The notes: generated by a model from the letters alone, not told the origin. DNA of 64,000 nt from Diplonema papillatum (GCA_030068145.1 JAPJBO010000362.1:62001-126000); one strand, 5' to 3'. Shown: positions 13,260 through 23,365, numbered from the stretch's first letter. Numbers and translations: made by a program.

Positions 13260-14290
13260 AACGATTCTGGACCGCGACAGCTTCATCTCGAAGCTCGAAA
13301 TCGATTTGCTCCAGGTCTGCAAGCACAAGTGCCGTTCCCGACGAGACCCCCTCACACAACAGTCGCTGATAGTGACCGAATGGTCGCTTGCATTCTGCCA
13401 GGCGGCACAAGGATAATGAACTCTGCGTCGCAACAGCTTCATCTCGAAGCTCGATCTCGAAATCGATTTGCTCCAGGTCTGCGAGAACAAGCGCTGTTTT
13501 CGACGAGACCTTCCCACAAGGTCGTTGATAGCGACTGACTGAACGCTATTCCACGGGCGGCTCGAAGATAATGAATTCTGCACTTCTTGAAACTCGAGAT
13601 CGATTTGCTCCAGCAGGGCTGTTTCCGACGCAGCCCTCGCGCACAACGTCGTTGATAGCAACTGACTGGTCGCTTGCTTCCAACTTGCGCTGACTTTCCG
13701 CCTGGCGGCTCAAAGATTGTGCACCCAGCTTCGTCTCGAAGCTCGAAATCGGATTGCTCCAGCGGGGCTGTTTTCGACGCAGCCCCACCGACTGGTCGTT
13801 TGCTGTCAACTTGCGTTGACTTTCCGCCTGGCGGCTCAGGATAATGGACTCTACGCGATGTGCTCACAGAGCTTCATCTCGAACCTCGAAATCGATTTGC
13901 TCCAGCGGGGTTGTTTCCGACGCATCACGCAAAGTCGTTGACCACCGACTGGTAGCTCGCGCTGGCTTTCCGCCTGGCGACACAGGATAATGGACTCTAC
14001 GTCACGATGTGCTCACACAGCTTCTTCTCAAAACTCGAAATCGATTTGCTCCAGCGGGGCTGTTTCCGACGCATCACGCAAAGTCGTTGGCCACCGACTG
14101 GTAGCTCGCGCTGGCTTTCCGCCTGGCTACTCAGGATAATGGACTCTACGTCACGATGTGCTCACACAGCTTCTTCTCAAAACTCGAAGTCGATTTGCTC
14201 CAGCGGGCTGTTTCCGACGCGGCCCCTCACACAAAGTCGTTGATCGCCACCGACTGGTCGCTCGCGTTAGCTTTCCGCCTAGCGGCCCTC
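13260..14290 (-). repeat. tandem array derived from the 3' end of the CCDC137-like gene
   Basis: About seven to eight units of roughly 130-160 bp. Each contains, on the plus strand, CTTC.TCTCGAAGCTCGAAATCG, ATTTGCTCCAG, GGCTGTTTCCGACGC, AAAGTCGTTGA, then GCTGACTTTCCGCCTGGC and GGATAATG. The unit next to the gene (14,150-14,290) contains its stop codon and last codons. Units become more diverged and shorter away from it, so the array seems to have grown from the gene end. Confidence 0.8.
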
Positions 14291-15354
14291 GACAACGGCT
14301 TCTGCGCCCCAACCTGCTCCTGCAGCTTCTGCTTGCCCCGGCGCTCCTTGTACTTCGCGTACTGCTCCCGCGCCGCCATCTGCAGAGCGTAGAACTCGAG
14401 GTCGGTCTCCTCCGCCTCCACGTCGCCGATGACCTGCGACCGCAGCCTCTGCCCCGCCGGCGCCAGCGGCACCCTCGGCTGCTCGGCGGGGCCCCCGGCG
14501 TTGACACGCTCCAAGAGCTCGCGCATCTTCCGCTTCTTCATGTGCTGCGGCATGAGGGCCATTTTTTCCTTCGGCACCCGCGCGAACGACGGCGGCGCCT
14601 GCACTTGCTCTCCGAACCGCGGCGTATCCCGCGGCAGGTCGCACCAGTCCTTCGGGGTCTTCGGACCCCCTTCGGTCCCCTCATCTTCCGACGACGCATC
14701 CACCGGCGTCGCCGCCTTCGCCTGCTTCCCAGTGCGCTGCACCCGTGCGAAGGACCCCCTCGAGCACCCGGTAGGCATATCCCCGAGAGCCCGGGGCGCC
14801 GCCGCGGAGGCGGCGGCGGCGGCGGCGTCGGCCGGCGCGCGTTTGACGACTTTTTTAACGACTTTCCGCACGATTCGGACTTTTTTGGCCGCGGGGGCGG
14901 CGCCGCCCTCTGGCTCGGCGGCGGCGGCGGCGGCCTTGCGCTTTTCGGACCCGGGCTGCTGCTGCTGCTGCTGCTGCTCTTCCTCCTGCAGGCGCTTTTG
15001 GATGCGGAGCTTGGCTTTTTCGTCCTTTTTCTGGGCTTTGAGCTCTTCCTTGGCAGCCCGGTCGGCTTCCATCCAGGCCACGACCTTGCGGAAGGAGCGC
15101 GGCTCCTTGTCGTCTCCCACGGCTAGCTCCTTCTCGTTCGCCGGTAGCTTCGCGTCGCTGTTCCGCTTCCGGTTGGCCGCCTTCTCCCACGGCGTCTTCT
15201 TCTTGGCGGTGTGCGCCGCCGTGCGCACCGCAGGGCCCTGCAGCTTCACCCGCCGCCGCAGGCTCATCTTCCCCGCAGACTTCTTCCCCGGACCGCCGCC
15301 ATACTTCTTTCGTTTGACTGACGCCTTCGTGCCTTTCCTCGCCGGCATTTTCAC
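14227..15354 (-). CDS. basic nuclear protein, CCDC137-like
   Basis: The 375-residue product is Lys/Arg-rich at the N-terminus (residues 1-70). It then has a charged coiled coil (about 85-130) ending in seven glutamines, an Ala-rich basic block with repeated KKVVK, and a C-terminal conserved block of about 110 residues. That block has the pattern FGE.V..PP.......K, then R.LLERVNAGG and an acidic helix ending in EQYAKYKERRGKQ. This order and pattern resemble vertebrate CCDC137, a nucleolar and chromosome-periphery protein, but similarity is only motif-level. I chose the first ATG; a second ATG two codons later is equally possible. No intron is needed. The last 15 or so codons (SDQSVAINDF) are part of the tandem unit downstream, so the present C-terminus may be recent. 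A broken copy of the 5' end lies just upstream. Confidence 0.75.
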   Translation of the reverse strand: MKMPARKGTKASVKRKKYGGGPGKKSAGKMSLRRRVKLQGPAVRTAAHTAKKKTPWEKAANRKRNSDAKLPANEKELAVGDDKEPRSFRKVVAWMEADRAAKEELKAQKKDEKAKLRIQKRLQEEEQQQQQQQPGSEKRKAAAAAAEPEGGAAPAAKKVRIVRKVVKKVVKRAPADAAAAAASAAAPRALGDMPTGCSRGSFARVQRTGKQAKAATPVDASSEDEGTEGGPKTPKDWCDLPRDTPRFGEQVQAPPSFARVPKEKMALMPQHMKKRKMRELLERVNAGGPAEQPRVPLAPAGQRLRSQVIGDVEAEETDLEFYALQMAAREQYAKYKERRGKQKLQEQVGAQKPLSRAARRKANASDQSVAINDFV

Positions 15355-15554
15355 GAAAACCCCCCCAACCCTTGATCAGTGTTTCGCACCTGTTTGTTGG
15401 TATGGGTTGCTGTTGTTTTTCAGAAACTTTCCACTGGTCCTTGAGATTCGGGGATTGCCCCCCTTCCTAACGACAACAAGTGTCGGACTGGCTCGCCCTT
15501 CTTATTTTCGGTTCTCGGTCGGTGACTATTTTGCTGTTTGTCGAAAAGCTGCGG

Positions 15555-15990
15555 GCTCCTTGTCGTCTTCCACGGCGAGCTCTTAGAGCTCTTTTTCAGA
15601 GTGCAAGTTCGCTTAGGGATCCGGGGTTTTATTGTCTCCGGGTGACCGTAGTCATAACGGTTCCTTTAAGGTATTGTATGTTTGTGTGTATATCTTTGCT
15701 TCCTATTGCCGACTATTCGACTTACTTTAGCGCGCGCTCTTTTTCCTATTTCCTTTGCCAAATCCTTTTTTGTTCGCCGGCAGCTTCGCGTCGCTGTTCC
15801 GCTTCCGGTTGGCCGCCTTCTCCCACGGCGTCTTCTTCTTGGCGGTGTGCGCCGCCGTGCGCACCGCAGGGCCCTGCAGCTTCACCCGCCGCCGCAGGCT
15901 CATCTTCCCCACAGACTTCTCCCCCGGACCGCCGCCATACTTCTTTCGTTTGACAGACGCCTTCGTGCCTTTCCTCGCCGGCATTTTCAC
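15555..15990 (-). pseudogene. broken copy of the 5' end of the CCDC137-like gene
   Basis: The minus-strand sequence from 15,990 reproduces the first 72 or so codons of the neighbouring gene with very few changes, up to DAKLPAN. It is then interrupted by a family A repeat (about 15,591-15,767). Similarity resumes for about 40 bp (CGGGCTCCTTGTCGTC.TCCCACGG type). The copy lacks the rest of the gene. It shows a tandem 5' duplication followed by a repeat insertion. Confidence 0.85.
15591..15767 (+). mobile_element. family A repeat inserted in the duplicated gene copy
   Basis: The intact gene reads GCTAGCTCC-TTCTCGTTCGCC at this point. In the copy the sequence leaves after GGCGAGCTC and rejoins at TTCGCCGGCAGC, with a family A unit between (AAGTTCGCTTAGGGATCCGG, TCTCCGGGTGACCG, GGTTCCTTTAAGGTATTG, TTGCCGACTATTCGACTT). 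This comparison supports family A being a mobile sequence of roughly 175 bp. Exact ends and a target-site duplication are not certain because the site has diverged. Confidence 0.6.
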
Positions 15991-15999
15991 TTTCTGTAA

Positions 16000-16660
16000 G
16001 AAAGCTGCTGCGATCGTCGCACAGGCTTCTAAAGGTGAGTCCTTTCAGAAAGGTTGACCCACATCGATGTTCCTAAGAGCAATCCACCCCCGAAAAGACG
16101 ACTCACGTCAAGAACTCCCCTTCGAAGAGCTGACCTACGCCAAGGATCCCTCACGACTCATATCAAGGGTAGAAACAGGCCAAACTCGTAAGAAGCCCTA
16201 AAGTGGCAACCTACGACCGTGGTGTCTCTAAGGTCTGCACTTTCCATCAACGAAAAAGAATAGGCGTGTGTTTGTTTGTACGTGCCGGGGGAGGATTAGC
16301 CCGCAACACGCTGCCAGCGTTCTCTTTCGTGTTTGCAAAGCATGTTACTACGAAAAAATTGTGGAAGCCAAGCTAAGGAGCAATGAGGCTTTGCCTTATT
16401 TGTGAAACACGGCACTCAGTATGGAACAAGAGTGTCTGCAGTCCCCAAAGCAGTGTGAGTCTGATTTGTTCGGAGCTGTTTGTAGATCGTCACAACCAGG
16501 ATTACCATGCTTCCTAATGGCAAATGCGGGAGAGAGAAAAGTGTAGTTTTGTTGTGCTCTTTTACTAGTTTGTTGCAGGCAACTTTAGTGAGGTTGGGGT
16601 GTTGGGAAAGAAATACTGGGAATGCGGGAAAATGGACAGTTTGGAACAAGAGAGGGGTGC
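16000..16660. other. no gene; one family H repeat copy
   Basis: About 16,262-16,345 carries GTTTGTACGTGCCGGGGG, AGGATTAGCC and ACGCTGCCAGCGTTCTCTTTCG. The same parts in inverted order and orientation occur at about 31,700-31,812. Nothing else is recognised. Confidence 0.45.
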
Positions 16661-17100
16661 GGGGGATTGCAAGAACGTGCTTGGAATGGGTATGTGCTCA
16701 ACACCGCACTGGTCCCGTCTGCGCCGTGTTTCGGTCCTTTAAGCCACGGACACATAAGGCGGACCATCATCAGCGTGGAACCTGAGTGTCTGCAGACAGG
16801 ACTGCGGTGTGAGTCTGGTTTGTCAGGCGGCTGTCACAGCCAGGACCACCCGTGCTACTAGAGCACAGGCGAATCCGTCACGGGGAGAAGGCCCCTAGTG
16901 TCTGAGCAATCAGTTAAAAAACTCAGGGCACTCGCCCTGATTGTGACTGCGACTCGCTAGGCAGCACTGACTTGTCTTCTTTTTACGGTGGCAATCTGCG
17001 AAGTAAACTCCGCAGAGCACAGTGGACATGGGGTTGCCGTGTGCAGCACCAATGGTTGAAGTACCAAAAGGAAAAGAGTGCGAGGAAGTAATCCTGCGTG
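16660..17100 (+). repeat. family B dispersed repeat, long copy
   Basis: The unit starts GGGGGATTGCAAGAACGTGC, then AATGGGTATG.GCTCAACACC, GCCGTGTTTCGGTCC, TTTAAGCCACGGACACATAA, GGCGGACC, CCTGAGTGTCTGCAGACAGG and GGACCACCCGTGCTA, ending near GTGTCTGAGCAATCAG. Other copies are at about 18,655-18,790, 36,085-36,365, 54,870-54,990, 58,310-58,530 and 63,383-63,755. The last is split by a family D element. No coding capacity is evident. Confidence 0.75.
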
Positions 17101-17369
17101 CTGAGGGCAGCAAGTCGCGTTATGCGAGAGAGGTGCGGGGGAGAGAAATAGAGAGAGACGAGTTAGAGTGCAAAGGCCAACTCCTCCGTCAGCTGCAACG
17201 TGGGCGGTGTGTGAAAGTCGGCATCGCCGGCGCACCCAGGCAGCGTAAAGAGCATACGCCTTGTCGCCACTTCACGAGGAAGGCTGAGGCTCCCGTACCA
17301 GCAAAGCTGAAGCTGTGCATGGCTCGTGCAAGATATCCTCTCGTCAACCCTTTTTTCGGCAAACGTCGG

Positions 17370-17565
17370 ATGAGTGTAGGCCTCGAAATACTCTGGATTG
17401 CGTGTAGGCCTCGAAATACTCGAGAGACTGCCTTGTGCTTCTTTCGAAGGAGGCTAGATGGGGAGAAAACAGTACAACTACAAAGTGGCTCTCTTTTGTT
17501 GACCGCTTACGCCCGCCACTAAACCCGGGTTTACTGGGGTGGCCGGCTACATTGGACGAGCACAC
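17370..17565 (-). repeat. family F dispersed repeat
   Basis: This is the reverse complement of the unit best seen at 30,575-30,790. Shared phrases are CCTCGAAATACTCGAGAG, CTTCGAAGGAGGCTAGA, CGCTTACGCCCGCCACTAAA and GGTTTACTGG. Other copies are at 18,265-18,400, 31,815-32,010, 32,020-32,270 and 63,810-63,945. The unit is about 200 bp and non-coding. Confidence 0.65.
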
Positions 17566-17857
17566 TTTTCCACAAAACTTCCCAGAAATTCCCAACATTT
17601 CGTTCTCTTTCACGCTTTTTCACAGTGTTTCGTCGTCTTGTTGCGTTAGTGGGGAGTCATTTGCATGCAAATGAGTACCACACTATGCCAGCTTTTCGCT
17701 ACGTGACTCCAGACGGGTCACTTTTTCCGCGCTTTCGGCGCGGCGCAACTCTAGTCGGTTGCAACTGTTCTTGGAAATTACTGACGATTTCGTAATCCGA
17801 AACAGTGTTTCACAGTGTCTCACGTAGTTCCACTTTCTTACACAAACGTTCCCAAGA

Positions 17858-18105
17858 GCGTTGTAGTATGGCTAAAGATAAAGTGGTGTCACCTGAGGGG
17901 GTAATCTCATGCCGCCCACGTGATAAGCCGCTAAGCATTGAGTTCTTTTAAGTACATGAACCACATGGATTAGCATGCACTGCGTTAAGCAGCGGCTGCC
18001 GGCTTATCCCGTGACACCTTTTATATGTACGTTATTGAAAGAGTAGCGTTGGCACTCTTACAGGTGCGTTCCCTCGTAGCTCGCCGGGAACGGGCACTCC
18101 ATTGA
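17858..18105 (+). mobile_element. foldback element T, copy T1 (no retrotransposon inside)
   Basis: The core at 17,885-18,018 begins GGTGTCAC and ends GTGACACC. A second pair, GATAAGCCG/CGGCTTATC, lies inside, and a small hairpin CTGAG...CTCA follows the left end, so the RNA or single strand could form a three-way junction. Conserved flanks (GTATGGCTAAAGATAAAGT on the left, ACGTTATTGAAAGAGTAGCG on the right) are shared with copy T2. This copy shows the uninterrupted version of the site where a retrotransposon lies in T2. Confidence 0.7.
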
Positions 18106-20229
18106 AACTGGGTGTGTTACCGTTTCAGGTTTGGATTTTGGGAGCATTGCCTCATGTGAATTCTGAGACCAATTTCTCCCACGAATGGTGAACCAGCTTT
18201 GGTGACCGCTGTTCCGCAGCGACTGGTGATATCATGTGAAAGACATGGGATTTTTTGTGAAATTTGGTGTGTCTCCAATGTAGCCGGCCACCCCAGTTTA
18301 CCGGTGTTTCGTGTGGGCTACAGCACATTTTACCTCCTTTGATCTTTCGCAACTGGCAGTCCCCTCGAGCATTTCCTACAAAGCAGGTGCTTATACAAAG
18401 ATTCAAAGCGACTTCCACGCCTGTCGTAGGGAGGGGAGGTGTGTTGACCCATCGTAGATTCCTAAGCCAGTAGACTAGCGTCGACGCGAAGTGCCTTCAT
18501 TTGTCTCGTGAGCACACGGCATGTAGAGTTCTTCTACTATTCATAGGCGACAAAAGTTCACTTTCAATGTCTTCTCATGCCTAGTGTTCAGAGTCTTCTT
18601 TCGGGTTTCTAAACGTTAATGTGCCATCGGGCTTTGTTTTATGTGCGCAACACGGTTCTGGTACTGCTTCGTCCCGGTTTTGAAGCCACGGACGCTTAGG
18701 CAGATCATCGTCAGTATAACCAGAGTGTCTGCGCCAAAGCAGTGTGAGTCTGGCTGTTCTCGTAGATTGTCACAGCCAGGACCCATGCTTACTACTGCGG
18801 TGGGGGAATCCCTACTAGCAGGGGGTGACGGGAGAAAGAAAAAAAGGAGGCGGTGCCTGGGAACGTTGTTGAAGGAAAAAAGATTGAAGAATGCAGGAAC
18901 CCAGGCGCTACGGTATGCCTAAGACTGTATCGCCAGATCTGAGAAATTCCCGAGTTTACATTCGGGAAAACGAAAGAGGGGGGTAAGAAATACTCGACGT
19001 AGCTGCTTCGACTCCGAATGGAAGGGGGGAAATATAGAGGTAAGGGGCAAATACAATACAAACACAATCTGATTTGTTCTTCGCTTACACCACCGTGTGT
19101 TGTTTTCTCACTCAGGACTTTGACCTGTTGTGCTTGTGTGATTTGTCGTGTAGGGGTAGACCCGCATGACCTCACGTCCGTTCAACACGTGGTTCGGTAG
19201 TTACAGCACTTGGGATCCCTTCTGTTCTTTGTCGGGCAGCATCGTCGAGCATTTTCTTTCAAGCTGGCGCTTATGTAAAAAAAAAGTTCGAAAATGGCTT
19301 AAACAGAAGGATTGGGCACATCGCTTTCCAAAGAAGCAAACGACGATTCCAGCACATGGCGTTCGGAGCGTTGACCCGTACTCGAGCCTGATTCCAGACG
19401 CTCGGTACTGCTGACCAATGTCATGCCTGATTCCAGACGCATGACGGCCAGCGGGCCAACGTGCGCGGGCCTGATTCCAGACGCCCGGCACCTCTTCTCA
19501 TCTGCCTTCCTGCGTTCACGTCTTCCTTATCTGTCCCGTGCCACATCCAGGACAAAAGATTCTCGCTTTTGCTGCGAGGGAGTTGAGCTGTTGCTCTCGT
19601 CCGGTGTCCTTCGACGTCGCCGAGAGTTATCAGATATTTAATCTTCTTTCAATTCCATCCTGAGGGTTCTCATTGAAATGTCAAAAAAAACGGTAGAGAA
19701 ATGTCCGGGGTGAGGGTACCCCACGGCCTGCCCCAGAAAAGTGGGATAGCTCGCTACAGAGCTAAATTTGAGAATTTCAAAATGCAGCTTTGAGCTGGCA
19801 TATCTTGCTTTCAAGATTTTCAAGGGTTTACATGGCACGCGGTTTTACGTCTAAAGGATACCTCAACAGAATATGACAAGATGCCAAAAAACCCTCCCTC
19901 CCCTTTGCACTAATAAAACATTTTCCGAGTCTAGAAGTTTGGTAAATTTCTTATCTCGGTCAATTGTATCCATCTCGACCCCGCGGTTTTAAGGCCACGG
20001 GGTTGAATCGAGTTGGATTCTTCGGACATGTATTAGCAATGGAGTTACCATTGTTATCCAACTGGGCCCAAAAGGCACCTTCCCCGCGTAGATTGCCACC
20101 GATTTAGTTGATGCAGCATCTTTATGTCGTTGTGTTTGTGTTGGATCTTGGTATTCCATTATTAAGCGGTTTACACTTTCTCGCACTTCACTTGTATCAT
20201 TTTCGCAGGCGAGAATCTTCGAGAACTTC
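18106..20229. repeat. no gene; family F and B copies, short direct repeats
   Basis: A family F copy lies at 18,265-18,400 and a family B copy at 18,655-18,790. Between 19,385 and 19,490 the phrase CTGATTCCAGACGC occurs three times. A phrase at 19,195-19,275 (CAGCACTTGGGATCCCTTC, TTTCAAGCTGGCGCTTATG) also occurs at 2,305-2,370. No gene is supported. Confidence 0.45.
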
Positions 20230-20400
20230 ATGCGAGGATGCGAGAATCTTTCTCACAGGAATTCTTCATTCAAGGAGAACAATTGCAATCATCGATCCTC
20301 ACCACGACGCAGGTTCAAAAGATTTCCCATCCTCTTCAAGATAGGTAGCCGGAAGGCTCTCAAACTCGTTTAATGCGTCAGTGTAGTGCGCGTGCAGGAC
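20230..20400 (-). repeat. second copy of the repeat at 12,450-12,600
   Basis: The reverse complement matches 12,450-12,600 over about 130 bp. The minus-strand frame 20,502-20,299 covers part of it and ends in a TGA, but without a known domain it is not called as a gene. Confidence 0.6.
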
Positions 20401-20740
20401 ATTTAGGAGCATCACAGACCTGATATTGGCTCGCTCTTCCGCCGATAGCCGTAAGAATACAAGCTCACAACGATCCCCTCTCTTCTTCTGAGACCAGAGC
20501 AAGATGGTGAAGCAACTCAGGCTGTGCCACGTTTACCGAATTAGCTTGCCGTTCGATCAACGTGTGGGCACGGGAAAATCGAAGGATACTGTTCAGGAAA
20601 TCTCACTCCGTCAACGCTTGATGAGAACGCCCATTTAGCTGTGTTAACCGGACGGTATTTGTCTGGAAACGGTGTTGCGCTGACATGCCACTCTGTATGG
20701 GTTCTCGTGTTCCCGTCGTGCAGTCGTTCTTCTTTTGATA

Positions 20741-20995
20741 TCAAAGGGTAGGTGCGAAGCCTGCGGCTACACAAGCCCCCATGCATACGCCCAGGGCGGA
20801 GTTGCAACCCAGGACTACACCCGGCACGGCTGCACCTCCTGTCACGGTGCCGAATGTGACACCTGCAGATGCATAGCATGCCACCGCAACGGCATTACAG
20901 CCGCTCTGACATATGCCGTAGGCCAGCGGGCCTGCGTCGACACCTGGCAGCAGCGCAGCCACACAGAGAACCAACCAGACAGCCATTCCCATCAT
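20741..20995 (-). CDS. small secreted cysteine-containing peptide
   Basis: An 84-residue intronless product. Residues 1-21 form a clear signal peptide: a hydrophobic run WLVLCVAALLPGV ending in DA. The mature part starts GPLAYGICQSGCNAVAVACY. It continues with a glycine/alanine-rich, hydrophobic segment containing CNSALGVCMGACVAAG, giving seven cysteines. To my knowledge the GPxAYGxCQxGC..VAVACYxxAG signature belongs to a widely scattered eukaryotic family of short secreted proteins with no established function. Codon use is GC-rich, like the other genes here. The start is the first ATG; a second ATG follows immediately. Export and possibly disulfide formation are inferred from the signal peptide and cysteines. 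Confidence 0.75.
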   Translation of the reverse strand: MMGMAVWLVLCVAALLPGVDAGPLAYGICQSGCNAVAVACYASAGVTFGTVTGGAAVPGVVLGCNSALGVCMGACVAAGFAPTL

Positions 20996-20999
20996 TTTG

Positions 21000-21585
21000 G
21001 TGTGTTGTGAGTAATTTCACAGCGTATCCCTGTTGAGGCGGTGTTTTTTTTTTGTTAGTGGGTTCAGCAAAGTTTTGTACGAGACAATCAGCGCCGCGGA
21101 CAACCTGGGCCTTCTTGACTGAGAAGTACTGTCAAGGGGCTCTGACAGTGCAGTAGTTTCACGATCCTCTCTTTTGTGCCTGGGAGTCAGTCCACCTCTA
21201 TTTTCTGGAAGTCCATCGAACTGCCTGCTGCTGTCTAACTAACCGGAGTGAGGAAAGTACGCCGCCATCCATCTGTGTGTGGCCCTTGGCAAACTGCATT
21301 TGTTGGACACAACAAGACCCCCGGATCAGCAGAACCCGTTTGTTTGTTGCCGGGGGCCTGTTAGTGAGTGAACGTGACTGCCAAGCTAATCCCCTCCCAA
21401 ACCCGCAAGGGTGCGTGATTCCTTGCCGGCGCCGCAACCCCTTGCTCGTGAGCTGGCAAGTTCGCACCGCTGCGCACTCTTCCTAGCCGCTGTGCTTTTC
21501 CCACGGTGTCTTCCCCTTGCCTGTGTGTGCAGACGCCTGGAAGCATCGAAAGTAAGTGTGGTGGGCAAGACGGGCGCGAGAGTAA
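21000..21585. other. no gene recognised
   Basis: I see nothing coding that I can support. Overlapping short frames on both strands match no family. Confidence 0.4.
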
Positions 21586-21589
21586 GTAC

Positions 21590-22520
21590 CATGCAGGGTC
21601 AAAACCTTGTGTCTTTTCGGTAACAGGGGTTTAGACCAGTGCTCCCGCTAACGACAAAGTGCGAGGAATTCCTCAAAAAAAAAGAGGCTCGAAAAAAGAG
21701 GGTGAGGAACTCCTCATGAGGAATTCCTCACCTTTTTCCCTTTGGTGGTATCATGTAGCCAAAGCACTGCATCACGGTCTACTCTCTGCTGGGCATGGTG
21801 GGCTGGTGGGTAGAAGTTGGGGGCTGGAGCTGAGAAAGAGAGTCGAGGCTCAGAGTCAGCCCCGGAGTTCTCTCCGAGTCGACACAAGTGCCTTGTTCCA
21901 TGTGATCTCTGGTCTGCATCTACTCGTGGCAATGATTTACCAGCACACAGTATCGAGTGGTGGTTGAATTTGAAATGGGCTGTTGCCTTCAGGAATGTGC
22001 AGTGTTTATTGTGACAAACAGACTGAGAAGTGCAAACTTTCTCCACCTGTACCGTACCGTTCGCCGGGGGGCAGACCCCCCGGACCCCCCTTGAAAGATT
22101 CTGGTGCTCCCCTGGAGAAAAGCTTCTCGGTCTCAGAAAGTTGGTCGAGAAACCGAGGCAGAAACGAAGCTAATAACCTGCGCAGCACAGGGGAAAAAAA
22201 TTGGAGGGCACAAAAAAAAAAAAGTCCAAAAGCAGGTTTCTGAATTCATCACCAAAAGTGAGGTTAGCGGGAGCACTGGTTTAGACCCAAAAAAAAAAAA
22301 AATGGCCATCCATTTTTAGCGTTTATTGTGGTTTAGAGGTTCGGTGTTTTTTTCTGGAAAAATTTTAGGGTTTGAAAAAAAGAAAAAATTGGAACAAATA
22401 CTGCGGTGATTTTTGATGAAGTTGAGCAAAAAAAAAAAGAAATCCCAAAAAGAATTCTTGGGGGCCGTCGGCCCAGCGGCAGTTGACCTACCTAAAAGAC
22501 ACAAGGTTTTACCCTGCATG
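21590..22520. mobile_element. family D terminal-inverted-repeat element, copy D1 (931 bp)
   Basis: The ends are inverted copies beginning CATGCAGGGTCAAAACC and reaching to TTGTGTCTTTT. A 4-bp duplication GTAC flanks it (21,586-21,589 and 22,521-22,524). No transposase is encoded, so it is non-autonomous. It is longer than D2 (213 bp) and D3 (208 bp) because another inverted-repeat element lies inside it. The shared parts resemble D2: A-rich, with AAATTTT and a GGGGCC.TCGGCCC stretch near the right end. Confidence 0.88.
21627..22288. mobile_element. second inverted-repeat element nested in D1
   Basis: Left end GGGTTTAGACCAGTGC followed by TCCCGCTAAC; the right end is its inverse with two mismatches over 26 bp. 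Inside are palindromes of GAGGAATTCCTC type near 21,665 and 21,720. No transposase frame is evident. It interrupts the family D body between the GTCTTTTCGG and AAATGGCC segments, which are adjacent in D2, so it inserted after D1. Confidence 0.75.
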
Positions 22521-22689
22521 GTACCGCCGCTCTGGACCAGGATAACGAAGCGGCGTCTAGCTGGCCAGTCTTTTTTTTGAGAATGCAGAGTCGTCTCGAA
22601 AAGTCAGACGACGGCTAGCGTACAGCCCATCTCCACCTTAAATGGAAGGGAGAGTCGAGTCTAAGGTGCAACACACCACGACAGAAAAG

Positions 22690-22850
22690 ACAGGCGGTTC
22701 GTTTTGTTTGTGCGTGCCGGTTGACCGGTATCCCGCTTCTGTTTTCCCCCTGTTTCATTTTCAGGTGAGGAATTCTGAGCAGCCGCCAAAACACGCTGTT
22801 TACGTCTCTAAAGCCTGCACAATTGCAGGGGCAACCCGCAAGGTTGTTTG
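22690..22850 (+). repeat. family G dispersed repeat
   Basis: Contains GCGTGCCGGTTGACCG, TTTTCAGGTGAGGAATTCTG, CCGCCAAAACACGCTG and GGGCAACCCGCAAGGTTGTT. Diverged copies lie at 35,155-35,320 and 35,605-35,800. A GGGCAACCCGC stretch also precedes the Schlafen-like gene and its upstream copy, so part of this repeat may be promoter-derived. That link is only a suggestion. Confidence 0.55.
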
Positions 22851-22939
22851 AACAGGGTCCACGGCTTTTGATTTCCTCAAAGGAAGGTGGACTGGGTTTA
22901 TAGACCTGGGTCTGTGTCTCCATCTCACGAGTTCTATAT

Positions 22940-23365
22940 TTAGCTTTCGCTGTTGTTTGCTACAGGGGTCCCGTCGCAACAGCTGAATGATCTCACCCGA
23001 GAATGTGGCAAGCTTTTCTGTACAGTGAGCATGGTCTGACGAGCTGTTCCAACTCCCAGTGCGAGCATCCGTCATGTTTAGCAGTCGCCAGCAGGGTCAC
23101 TGTTTTTGAGTCCGGCAGCAGAAACGCCTTGATGCGCTTGCAACAGCCCGAACCCCCACTGACCTCTGAAGAAGTCGCCAGCAGGGTCACGGTACTTGAG
23201 TCCGGCAGCAGAAACGCCTTGGACCTGGCAGTTACGCTTGCAACAGCCCGAACTCTGAAGTCGCCAGCAGGGTCACAGTACTTGAGTCCGGCAGCAGAAA
23301 CGCCTTGGACCTGGCTGTTACGCTTGCAACAGCCCGAACCCCCACTGATCTCTGAACTCAAGAAC
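22940..23365 (-). repeat. tandem units at the 3' end of the AMMECR1-family gene
   Basis: Three to four units of about 86-106 bp. Each has, on the plus strand, GTCGCCAGCAGGGTCAC, GTACTTGAGTCCGGCAGCAG, AAACGCCTTG and GCTTGCAACAGCCCGAAC; GTCGCC starts are at about 23,084, 23,174 and 23,260. The unit nearest the gene contains the stop codon and last codons, and GTCGCC-GTACTCGA in the coding region looks like a more diverged unit start. The left part (22,940-23,080) is a family K piece. Confidence 0.75.

Noticed and set aside
14158-15586. Plus-strand frames of 322 and 385 residues over the CCDC137-like gene
   Set aside because: They are antisense shadows in GC-rich sequence: Cys/Ser/Leu/Arg low complexity with no domain. 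The minus-strand product has a sensible basic and coiled-coil pattern and a duplicated, conserved 5' end.
17885-18018. Foldback element T as a hammerhead or HDV-like ribozyme
   Set aside because: The junctions lack the CTGA-GA and GAAA sequences of hammerheads, and the stem order does not form the nested pseudoknot of HDV-like ribozymes. It is kept only as an unclassified fold.
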